Shown piece after piece: positions 23,880-35,400 of a stretch of 64,000 nt of DNA. A model generated the notes under the pieces. It did not search any database, was not told where the DNA came from, and saw only the letters and a list, made by a program, of their open reading frames with translations. The stretch's first letter is position 1. Each line of letters begins with the position of its first letter. The position numbers were made by a program, and so were the translations under genes. Source of the stretch: Xiphophorus maculatus (taxonomy: Eukaryota > Chordata > Actinopteri > Cyprinodontiformes > Poeciliidae); NCBI RefSeq assembly GCF_002775205.1, contig NC_036448.1, positions 5,549,072 to 5,613,071 of the forward strand, read 5' to 3'.

Positions 23880-24146
23880 GTGTACTGTGGAGTGAAACCG
23901 ATTTTATGTCGTAACGGCCGGCCATACAAAACAAATCTCGCGATACGTGACTGTGACGTTTATGAGATAAAACTCGAAGCCGCGTGGTCCGCACTCAAGG
24001 GCATCCGGACCGGCGCGCGAGACCCAGGCAATTCGACAACGTACCGCTCAGGCTTCATCGTGTCCGGGACCGACACCGACACCGTGGTTGTTCTGCACAG
24101 GAGGGAAGGTGGGTGTCTTTATTACCAGGTAATACACGCCAGCTGA
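23880..24146 (+). CDS. Candidate CpG-rich ORF, 88 codons, unknown product
   Basis: This ORF (start MYCGVKPILCRNGRPYK) lies in an isolated CpG-dense island (about 23930-24120) in otherwise AT-rich intergenic DNA. A donor-like CAG|gtaata falls at 24128/24129, so it could end as an exon rather than at its stop. No domain is recognised. Codon third positions are mostly G/C in the second half. It may instead be a CpG-island promoter of a non-coding transcript; a CCGGAAGTG ETS-type motif occurs at about 24571. Confidence 0.25.
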   Translation: MYCGVKPILCRNGRPYKTNLAIRDCDVYEIKLEAAWSALKGIRTGARDPGNSTTYRSGFIVSGTDTDTVVVLHRREGGCLYYQVIHAS

Positions 24147-24149
24147 TAA

Positions 24150-27100
24150 AGTCTTGTGCTGGAGGCGACACAGGTTCAAATGCTGGCGCGTCTAAAAGTC
24201 AAACCCCCCACTTTTTATGAATCCGTTAAAAGTAGTAAATTGTAATAATAATAATTGCCCAGCTGTTTTAAAACAGCATTTTAAATGCTCAACAGAGTTC
24301 ACAACGCCCTGCGTAGCAATTCATTCATTGTACAGTGAATATGAAGGCACCTACTCGCTCGGAAATACACGCCGCCTTCCTGCTTCTGAATGCTGGCAGG
24401 CAGCCTTCAGGTTGTCTCGGTGTCAGCGTGTAGGACGCCATAACTCAGGAAGCAGGTAGTCACGTTCAACAAACCTCCCCTCCAACCCCACGCCAACTTG
24501 ATATTGTACTGATATAGCGCTACTAAAGTCGGCTACAGTTTCGTTTACTGACTCCTAGCACAGCGCTGTCCCGGAAGTGCCTCGTGTCCACTGGTGGAAC
24601 CTCACGACCACGCTCTCTTTTTCAAACTAACTTATTTTTTTTTTTACCTGTCAATTGGAGCAGTAATGTATCTACTTGTATCTTAAGGCAGCCATGTAAC
24701 TGTAATGAAGCCAGTTTTCTGTCTTTTTTTTTCTTTCAAAGAGAAACAAAAAGCTCTGAAATGTGTAATTTCAGTCTAAAACAACCTTTAACCTTATTTT
24801 CACGATGTAACATTGCATTCAGCTGGCATGAAGTAAAATTGCTCAATTCTCAGAGGTAAAAAAACCCCCAAAAGACAAACTATCAATTTGTTGCTACATA
24901 TTATGCAGCCCTGCAGAGTGGGATTTGAGCGCCCCAGTGTCCTGGTTCTGACTTTTTTTTTTTTTTTCTCAGGGTTTACTTGGAGCTTTCCTCCAGTGTG
25001 ACTCTCACATGATTTACCACCACACAATGGCTCCTAAGCACTCCTCACCCTCCGTTTTTTAAAATTTATTTTTATATCCAACACAGTCATTCCCCCCTCA
25101 TCACCATCTTTCCCTATATTTTCTCGTTCGTCCTCTACACAACAGAAATTGAGCACCTCGTTTGTTTGACATTTGACTATCGGTTGCTCAATCTCTGGAA
25201 CGTTAGACGAAGTAATTAAGATTTTATGTCTTCGACCCAAAGATATTCGATCTACATGTGTGATTTATTACAATTTATGTGGAACAAATAAGTGCATCGT
25301 TACATTAATTATTTTGTTTTATTTTTTTACCTTCATGTATTGCTTCATTCATGTCAAACTGTTTTTTTTTAAGGGTGAACATGCAACATTTTATCGAGAC
25401 AAATATCCAGCTGCCTCTGTTATGCCTTCTGGGAATTCATGGGTGTAGCGTTTCCTCATGCCTCTTACACAATTAGGAAGAAGATGATTTTTTTGGTAAG
25501 CAAGAACTTGAAGCCTGTTCCTGATGGGAAGAAGCGCTGTGTGTGTCGCAAAATGTCACGAAAGGAAAGACAAATAAAGACGTATGTACTGAATAGATTT
25601 ATTTCTGCAGCAATTGTTAATTGAAGGTGCATCTTTTTAATTTATTTCCTTATTTTTGACCTGCTGATTGGATTTTGAGCGATTCAGATTTTTGTTTCTA
25701 AAACCAAACCCAACAAAAATGAGAAAAATGCACTTTAACGAGAAGTGTTAGACGAGCAGTGTTCAAATAAGGCGCTCAAATGTTCATTAAAGTACACATT
25801 GATGTATTAATGAGTGAAAATGATAGGTTTTTAGTTTTGATGCATCTTTATAACAAAGCTGATGAGCACCATGAGTAAAAATTCACATCTCTTATCTGAT
25901 TGGTGCTTTTCTATTAATAGTTGAACATGTAACGGTGTTAGTTGTGGCAAAGAATCTTTAATTTAACTTTTAATTCTTATCCTTTCTTAATATTATGACA
26001 AAACTCTGTTGCAACCTGCCTGAGAAACCGTTTTTTTTTTTTTTTTTTTTTTTTATTAAGACCAAAGCAGTTTAGCTACTTTTTGATCCCACCTGACACC
26101 ACTCAGCGCTGCGCTCCCCTCATCTGTTCTCTTGGTAAACCTTGAAGTTAAACTTGTGCATCTTTCCTTGGGAGGAAAGAAAAAAAAAAATCAAAACCGT
26201 AACATGTAAAGCTGTTTGCCTTTTTGGGTTTTATTTTAAAAACCTTGACTACAAGCTAATCTCCTGCCAAAGCTCGGAGGAGCACGGCGTCCGGCACGCC
26301 GCGCTCTGCCAAGGGTGGGACTCGATTTTTATCCCGCTATCTGGCACGCACACACACACACACGCACACACACACGTGTCCGAAAGCTCTTAAAATCAGC
26401 TACCGAGAAAAGAAAAAAAAAGCTGCAAGGGTTTAAACTTTCTGGTGAAGCACAAACAGACGCTTCATGTTTGCATACGTTTGAATGCACAATGAGATCA
26501 TTTTTCCAGTTTTTGTTATCCATAGGCTTCTGCGTCTGAAAAGGAGCAGTTTAATTTGCCAATCTGATTAACGAATTAGCCCCGAAAAGTCCGGTATGTT
26601 TGGTATGTGAGATTAGAGAGGGGCTTTGCCCACCTTGGAGGGTAAATCCAGATTTCCTGTTCGTCTCATCCTTACCTGCTTCCACTTTTCTAGCCACCGT
26701 TTTGACAGAGAATCCAGTCTTTTCCTTGGTGATCTTTACAACTAGTTTATAGTTGCTTTTAAGAGAGGAGAGGTCATCTCCACGGCACCCATGCAGGTTA
26801 GAAGGTCAAGGTTGGCCTCCCTGCCGAGCCAGACTCTAAAGTTAGCTGTGCTTCACAATGCCTAGAATAACAAAGTGTTTCCAGAGCGAGGCGCTTCCTT
26901 ATTTGATTCAGCCATGCAACGGACTCATCGGTGGAAGTCGAGTATTTTTATCCGTTCTGCTTTTAGAAGAGGAAGCGTTGGGTGTTTTGGTTCTGCCGTA
27001 GTATCGCCGTCTGCTAGCCTTTGATTCAACCTCAAAGTTCCTCGTACAAAGTTTGAATATGGAGCAATCTATTGGCGCAGTGTGAGAAACATGAGTGAAA

Positions 27101-27352
27101 ATACTTTAAAAGAAAATGTAAAACATGATTCAAATTCTCTCATTTAAAACAGGAAAGCTTTAGTTATACCTACTGCTGCCATAATATCTATAATAATCTT
27201 TATTATAGCTTAATCCTTTTATAATAATGCTACCACAAGTATTTATGTTTGCATTATGAACCATGGAATTATGCTAGATTTTGGTAGCTTTCAGTGCGTT
27301 TTGCATGGAGTACGATACCTTATTGCTGCGCTTCACCTTATAGAATAACTTT
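24150..27352. other. Intergenic, no gene found
   Basis: An ETS-type CCGGAAGTG at about 24571 lies in a mildly CpG-rich stretch, and a run of 24 T at 26031-26054. No coding exon is recognised. Confidence 0.55.
26347..26376. repeat. (CA)n microsatellite with CG interruptions
   Basis: Mostly CA units broken by two cg steps, in the ints15-tfr1 intergenic region. Confidence 0.9.
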
Positions 27353-27843
27353 GCAGTTGGTCTTAAACTCGTATGTCAAAAATTAAGGCCTTAAAATGTC
27401 TTGACTCCATTTTTAAAAGAGTAAATTGACCTTAAGAATGTTAATCACAGGTCTTAAATGTTGTAGTGGCAGAACTGTTTAATCTTGCAAATCCTGTGTA
27501 GCATATGTACTGGTGCTGGACTTCTCTGTCGCATAAACATTTGAAATGCACACAAACTTCATCCTATTCTGTGACTTGGAAGTGGTTGAGGCTACTGCTT
27601 ACAAGCTGCTGATACACCCTTGCTAACGAGATAGCTTGCTTGTGTCTGTTACGGGTAAGTGTAAATTTATCGTCAGTCGGCCGAACGCCGGTCGTTTTTG
27701 CTGTTGGCTTACTGTCACGTTCATTCTGTGCAAAAATGCTCAGCACTACTACATTTAAAATTTTGTTTTGTACGTTCCTGCTGTGATTCAGGTCTTAAAA
27801 AGCCTTAAATCTGAGTTGCTGTAACCTGCAGAAACTCTGCTCC
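27353..27843 (+). mobile_element. Non-autonomous element of the MGKC family, copy 2
   Basis: Shows aattaaggccttaaaatgtc, gttaatcacaggtcttaaat, gtgacttggaagtggttgag and acgggtaagtgtaaatttatc (start codon decayed to ACG). It ends taacctgcagaaactctg, a degraded copy of the family terminus. Confidence 0.65.
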
Positions 27844-28829
27844 CCGACCTCAAACTGCGGCTGTAAAACCGTTGAATTAGAGAAAGAGATGAACACTTGT
27901 TTAGTTTCCACATAAACGGCCATATGTAAGCAAGGGAAAGTCTTTCAGCCAGCTGACTGGCAGTGTGGAGCAACATCTGGCTTCTTATGTACTCTGTAAA
28001 ACCACAGAAAACGTACATTTTTTTAATTGCAAATGAAGAACATTTTATGGCTATTAAACCATTTTAAATAACTTTTACTACAATTTACCCTAATTGGCAG
28101 TAACTCAGTAATTGTATTTGGCAAATTATTTCCTTTAAAAAGCTAAACCGATTGGTTTTAATCAATGTTGCAAGTGTTCTGCTGCTGTATCCCAGGGTTT
28201 ACTTATCGCTGCAGACGCGTAACCTTCAATCATGTTTTCACACGTACGGCGAAGGGTTGAAACTACTTCAGTGACCTTACCAAGACTTTGATAAACACGT
28301 GGCTTTCTAGAGATTTTAGTGTTTGTTTGCTCTTCAGGGTGAGCCAGAGGGTCAAAGGTCACGGCCTTTGAACAAAGATTAATTAACCCAGTTTGTTTGC
28401 TGTTGACTCCAATAGCCCTCTTTTCATTTCATAGCCGCTGAAGGATTTGTTCACCTGTTTCAGAATGGGACACAAATACGGCTGCTTGTTGTTGAGCAGA
28501 TGTAGTAGGATGATCATAAATGCCAAATAAGGAAGAAGACAAAGGGAAGCATTTTGTCTCCTGCTTTTTCTAACAGCTTAGCATAAACCACCAACTGTCA
28601 AAGTAAATAAAAGGAATTTTTTTGTGTAAATATTGCAAAAGAATTTCAACGTCTACTCAGACCAAATGCAGATTTAAAAAAAAAAAAAAAGACGTTTTGT
28701 TGAGCTAAATACGACGGACACATCTGTGTTCCTGGTTCGATTGCAGCGCTTCAAGTTCCCATAACATAAGGATGTTTTTATATGTGATAACTGGTCGTGT
28801 TTTGTCTTCTTGACCTCTCCTGTCCTCAC

Positions 28830-28870
28830 AGGAAAAAGAAAAAAAGATGGCGGTGGAAGGTCATGAAGAA
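28830..28870 (+). promoter_or_regulatory. Possible tfr1 core promoter with YY1-type motif
   Basis: The motif AAGATGGCGG at about 28845-28854 matches the YY1-type element often found just downstream of vertebrate start sites. It sits about 0.6 kb upstream of the tfr1 start-codon exon. No first-exon donor could be fixed, so the link is positional inference. Confidence 0.25.
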
Positions 28871-29455
28871 GCTGAGCGGTGTCTGATTGCAGTGAATCCC
28901 TGAGTGCTCAGAAACTCTATATCACTCCGATATTTTTTTTTTTTTTTCTTCAGTTTTTCGATCGGCTCAGAGGAGAAGGATCTGCCGGGCTCTTATTCCT
29001 CTTCTTGTTGATATTTTATAAATAAAACTGATCCTCTGCTTGGACCGGCTGATGATTTGTCCCACTGAGGCGCGCTGAGGGCCGGTCCGTTTCTGGACCC
29101 TGACGGTCACTGAGTTCATATCGTAGCACTGAGTCCGCGCTAACCTGAGCAGCACACTGCTCTTTTGTGTTCAAAAACGGGGGCTTTCTTTCAAGCTGGC
29201 CACACAGGAAAACCCCAGGTGTGTTTTGACAAGAGGTGGGAACACCTTCTTTGGAAACAGAACTGTTCCCTGAGTTTAACAGGAACATGTTTGTGACTGA
29301 AAGTGCTGAAAGATAAGTGAAAATCTACACGCAGCAGAAGCGGTTCACCGACTCTTCTGGAGAGTTAAGCAGGTTTTGAAAGTGATACAACGTAACTCTG
29401 TTGTTTTCAGAGTCCGGGAATCTAAAAGTCGTATTCTTTGTGTTTTTTGGTTTAG

Positions 29456-29472
29456 AGTCCTGAGAAGCAGTG
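29456..29472 (+). other. tfr1: tfr1 5' UTR part of the start-codon exon
   Basis: The exon with the start codon opens after a pyrimidine-rich acceptor (tttttggtttag, ending at 29455), so at least one untranslated exon lies upstream. The translated part is only 11 codons before the donor gtaagt, matching the short first coding exon of TFRC. Confidence 0.6.
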
Positions 29473-32400
29473 ATGGAACAAGCAAGGTCAACAATATCCA
29501 AAATTGTAAGTATTGTATCTGAACTACTAACTTGTCGATATTTGATCAGATTTCATGTTCATATTGTTGCTACCTCTGAGAAAACTGCAACACGCCTAAG
29601 CTGGGAAAGTGATGAATCTGGAGAAATTAGCTGTTTTTCTCAACTCTAGTGTTGCTTGATGTGTTTTAAAAAATTTTTTATACATGAATATATTCATATA
29701 AAAGCCAGATCAAAACCAGATAGAAATTAATTACAAATTCATTTTACTGTGCAGATTTTCCAAGTTTCCTTTTCTGAGGAATTACAGGTTATTCAACATT
29801 TCACAGACTCCTGCTGCACATTCACAATAGTATGTCAGACAAGAATAGAAACTGTAAAACATTCCTTCAGCGAGAAAAGTCAAAGCAAAACCCTAATCCA
29901 CAAAGTTGGGGGAAAACACTAAAAACAGGGCATCCTCACGTCTTTAAAAAGTCTTAAATTCATGTATCAAAAAGTAAGGCCTCGAAATGTCTAAAGTTTA
30001 TTCAATAAAAACATTAAATTGATCTTAAATACATTAATCACTGGTCTTAAATTTTGATGTGGCTGGGCTGTTTAACCTCATGAATGCAGTTTAATTTATT
30101 TTTTCACAAGGGACTTTATTCTTCATGTAAAAGACTGATTCACCCGCTTACATCTTCATTCTGTGACTCGAGGCAGTTGAGGCTACCGCTAACCTTGCTA
30201 GCTACCCATTTAGTTTTTTTACACCCATCGTGGGTAAGTGCAAATGTATTGCCTTTTGTACATTTTTGTTGTGATACAAGTCTTAAATTTCAGTCATAAT
30301 AGTATTTATAAAGTCTTAAAATTCATATATCTAAAATTAAGGCCTTATAATGTATTTGGGTTATTAAATGAAGTTAACTTGGGTTTAAATAAGTTAATTA
30401 CAGGTCTTTTGATGTGGCAGGACTACTTGATCTCATAAATGTAGTTTAATGGGGGTTTTCATATGGGACTTTTCTGTCTGTGTAAAGTTTGAGTCACCTG
30501 AAGACATCTACATTGCATTCTGTGACTTGAGGCAAAGGAGACTACTGCTAACTAGCTGCTAATATAGCCTTGCTAACTATTTTTTCCACATCCATCATGA
30601 GTAACTGCAAACGTCACCCATGTGTCGTCTTTTGTACATTTCTGTTGCATTACAGGTCTTAAATTTCCTTCATAATTGTCTTTACAAGTCTTAAATTTGA
30701 GTCAGTGAAACCTGTGGAGACCCTGAAAAAAAGAACATGACACTGACCCTTTCTAACCCACAAGATACTTTATTATTATGATGATAATGAAGTTGAAACA
30801 AACTGATTTGTGCAGCTAGAGTGTGCTGTACTTCAATTCTACCCAGACTGGACGCATGTCAGACAAAAGACGGACAATGTCTGCGTTTAAGACGAACGAG
30901 GGTCAGCAGGGCTCCAGGGTTTTCCAGCTGGTGTAACACGAGCTGACTCTAATCCTTTTATTCCCGTCCCCGCCTTTTCTTAACCAGTTTAACGGTGAGC
31001 CGCACACCTACACGCGCTTCAACCTGACCCAGAACATGGAGGGCGACACCAGCCAGGTGGAGATGAAGCTGTCGTCGGACGTGGACGAGGAGGTTGGGGA
31101 GAACGGCGTGGGAGACAATCGTCATCATCACAACTCCAACGGCAGACCCTACATGGTTCAAAAGCTGCAGCGCACGCCCAGGAACTTGTGCTACATGGCG
31201 TGTGGCGTCCTCCTCATCTTCATCATCGGTAAGCTGGAGGCACTAAAGAAGGAATGTTAGATGCACTGATCCGGTATTAATACCTGTATTGGTCCCGATA
31301 TTGACAAAAATTCTAGATCATGTATCGTGACAATGTGCCCTGTCTATAAGAGCAAATCTATTCAGTCTAATTCTATGTTGTGTGCCCTGAGTGATGTCAT
31401 ACTTTATTTATTTTAGGTTATATTTAGAATTCCTATTTGTACTTGCTGAACCATTTGTTGTAGTTCATTTTTTTACATTTGTCAGCCTATTGTTATTGCC
31501 AGTTTATTGTTTTTAAATTAGCTGTTTTGCTCCCAATTCCACTGATTGAACAAATTAAAGTTTTGCTTTTTCACATTTCACCAAGATTGTGAAGCTATTG
31601 GTGTATTTAATTCAGCACATTTATGTCTGTGTTCAGGAAAATAAACGAAACATTTCAAGTAGGGTTGGATAATAGATCAATCACAATTTATGTCTTGATG
31701 GACAATATCAGTAGACATTTCAATAATTTCACTGAAGTCAGATTTAGAAACTCATTCTGGCTCTAAATCGGCTAGATAGGAAAAGGTTCACTCTCGGCAA
31801 ACTCACTCTGGTTACCTAGCAACAACCTGTTAAATACGTGGCGCAGCAGCAGTTCAAGGTTTTGCCACCGTGTAGAAAGTCTGATATTGTGATAAATTTT
31901 TCAGCCTCCTAGATTTTAGTCAGTTCATCAATGTTTTTGTGTATCGGATTGGTATCGATACTAAACCTCAGATATCGGTATCGGAAGTGGAAAATGTGGA
32001 ATCATTGTTAAATTTGTCATGTCATTTTAGTTTTCTTTACGCTTTTTCTTTGAACCTAAATCCACTGGCTTCTTCCAGGGTTCTTGATCGGCTACATGAC
32101 TAATAAGAAAAAGGAACTGGCTCCCGTCTGCGCATCCTCCATCAGCGTCGTCAATGACGACATTCCCCGCGAGACGGGCGCCGCGCCCCTCATGGACTGG
32201 GACGATGTCAAAAAACTCCTGACTGAAAAATTCTCTGCTGCCAAACTAGAAAAAGTTTTGAGGTGATCAGAAAGTAAAAAAAATAAAATAAAATTTGAAT
32301 TGTTACTTTCATTGCATTCCAGGTGTGTAACTGTGTGTTTCTATCCTGTCGTAGTGAGTTCTCTCATAGCAACCACAGGGCCGGTTCTCCTCAGGATGAA

Positions 32401-35400
32401 TCCCTGGCAAACCGAGTTCTCCAGAGGTTCAAGGACTACGGCATGAAGGCCTGGACGGACGAGCACTTCATCAAGGTCCACGATCCGCCGGCGGTTGGCT
32501 ACAACACATTTGTCTTCAAGAACGCGTCAGAGGAGCGTCCCAGGGGATTCCTGTCCTACAGCGCCGTCGGATCAGTACAGGTCGGCAGCAAAACTGAGAG
32601 AAAAACCTGAAAACGCCTAACGCGTGTAGGTAACCAGAACGCTGCTGCGCTTCCAGGGCGCGGTGCTGTACGCTCATTACGGCGAGGACAACGACTTCCA
32701 GGCGCTGTCGGACAGAAACGTCAACATGAACGGCAGAGTTATGCTGATCAGAGCCGGAAAGATCAGCTTCGCTGAGAAGGTGACCGGTTTAAAACAACAG
32801 CTACTTTGTCATTTGTTACATGTTTATTTGTGAATCAAACACATTTCAGATCTGGGTTTCTTTGTGATTCCAGGTTGCCAACGCCGCCAGAATGAACGCC
32901 TCTGCTGTTCTGATCTACACAGACCCGAGTGATTACAATATCAAAGGGGACATCGAGATCTACGGACATGTGAGTGACTCGCCTGATGCTAAATCAGTCC
33001 GTTGAGATGAAATCACAGAACGATGCAAAACACTCTTATGGGTCTCCTTAAACCTGCTGGTCAGTCATGCACAGAAATGCTCTGATCACTAAGTCAATAT
33101 CTTTGGCCGCTTTGCCACGTCCTGCTGGGAAATGACATCAGCATCTCTTTAAAGCTTGTCAGCAGAAGGAAGCATGAAGGCACCAAAGCTTCCTGGTAGA
33201 CGGCTTCGATGACTCCACAAATAATCTTCATCCTGAATCTGGAACCTCAATTTCTTTTCATCACTAAATAAGTTATTTTTCTTTAGCCCAGTAGAAAAAC
33301 ACCCTAGAAACACCAACTCGAGCACAAATCACACCTTGTGAATCTCTTCGAAAATCTTGAAGAAACTTTGCTTCACAAGCCTCACTTCCAGCCACACCTT
33401 TTCCTTCCACTCAACTTTCCATTAATGCACATGAATACAGACGTTTGTGAGCAGCCAGCTGTTTTGGCAGTGACTGTTTGTGGCTCCGTCCCCCTTGTGC
33501 AGAGCGCACTGTGAAGGCATCTTATGACTTTATAGGCCAAAAACCTAACATTCATGTCTTATAAATGTATATAAAACCAATAATAAAGATTCTACAGTAT
33601 AACTGTCTAAATTAACAGAATTAGAATAGAGTATGTAATTATGCCCATTTAATCTATTTTGAGTTTTACTTTGTGTTTCTGATGCTGTTTATTTAGTTGA
33701 TTCGGTTTGTGGTGTTTAGTCTTGAATGGCTTAAATTATTCCTACATTGGGAAATTATTTTATTTCATTTATTTATATTAAATGTATATAAAAATTATAA
33801 TCAAGTTTAGTTTTTTTGTTTTTTTCCCTTGGAGCAAGTTTATGAAACCAGTAACTGGCCAGTGGCTTGGTTGATGCTGGAGCGCCCTCTGGTGGATATT
33901 TGCTTCTGTCTATTCTTCTTGTAGTTTAGTGCTGCGTTCAAATCAAACACACTTTGTGGGTCAGAAACGCGTCCAGTACCTCAAGTTGGACGCTTGTTAA
34001 CTTTGAAGTCAGATGATTTGATATCAAGTGTAAAAAAATCACTACAGATGTGCGTTGGGAGGAACTTCTTGCCCTTTTTTTTTTTTCTCCCATTCTTTTT
34101 GTGCAATGGTGGATGAAATATTGAGGGTGTCTTGGCTGCAATTTCTGAAAGGAAGAGAAAGTCGGAGGGATTTCACCAGATAACTCGGATGTGTTGTGAG
34201 CTTTTTCACGTACGCTGATGAGGATCACTTTCAGACGCTCAAATCACATTTGGTTTGAATTCAGCACCGGACTTTAGCACTACGCTCCCAGTAAATATCA
34301 GAGCGGCATAGGCCTCTTAACCTTTGGCTTAAATCGGTGGAAACAGAAGATTAAACAGTGGATATGAATCAAAAATAATCGTAACACTCACAATCTTCTC
34401 CTGCAGGTCCACATGGGCTCAGGTGATCCTTACACCCCCGGCTTCCCCTCCTTCAACCACACCCAGTTCCCTCCTGCGGAGTCTTCAGGCCTGCCCAAAA
34501 TCCTGGCACAGACCATCACTTTGGACATGGCAAAGAAAATCCTTGAGTAAAGCTCATATCTTTGATTCGTTTATTTTTTCGCATTGATACCAGTTAGCTC
34601 TGTAACATGCTCCTCTGCGGCTCCCACAGCCAGCTCAGTGGTTCAAAGAGGCCCGACAAGTGGGAAGGTTTCAGCAAATTAGGAGACGAGACTGACGTCA
34701 TCACTGTGAATGTCAACAACGTTCTCACAGAGAAGAGGATCCACAACGTGTTTGGGGTCATCAAAGGTTTTGTCGACCCAGGTAAAATGAAACTGGAATT
34801 CAAAGAGAGAGATGTGTGTGTGTGTGTTTGGAGGAAATGGTCGTCAGGAACTCCTCTGACTTTGTCCAGACCGTTATGTGGTTATCGGCGCCCAGAGGGA
34901 CGCGTGGGGCCCGGGCTACGCTGCGTCAACCGTCGGCACCAGCGTCCTGGTGGAGCTGGCCCGCTCCATCTCTGACATGGTGAAGAACGGTGAGCATCGG
35001 AACACACTCAGGCGTTTTCTAAGATGTTCAGCTTGAAAACTTCACAGGCGAACGTCTGCAAACCTGTTTTTACAGAGGGATTCAAGCCCAGGAGGAGCAT
35101 TGTGTTTGCTAGCTGGAGTGCTGGAGAATACGGAAGCATTGGCGCCACCGAGTGGTTGGAGGTGAGGACTGCAAGACTTTTTTTTTTCCCCCTGAACGTT
35201 TTTTTACTCTTATAACAACTTCTCATAAAATATTCAGTGTTATGTCTACCCTAACTGTCGTTTAATCTCTCCTGTAGGGATATGTGTCGTCTCTGAGCAT
35301 GAAAGCCTTCTCTTACATCAACCTGGATGGCATTGTAACAGGTACTCACTCGCTTTCATATTCAATGTATTTGGTGCCCAATATATTTTACAAGCACACA

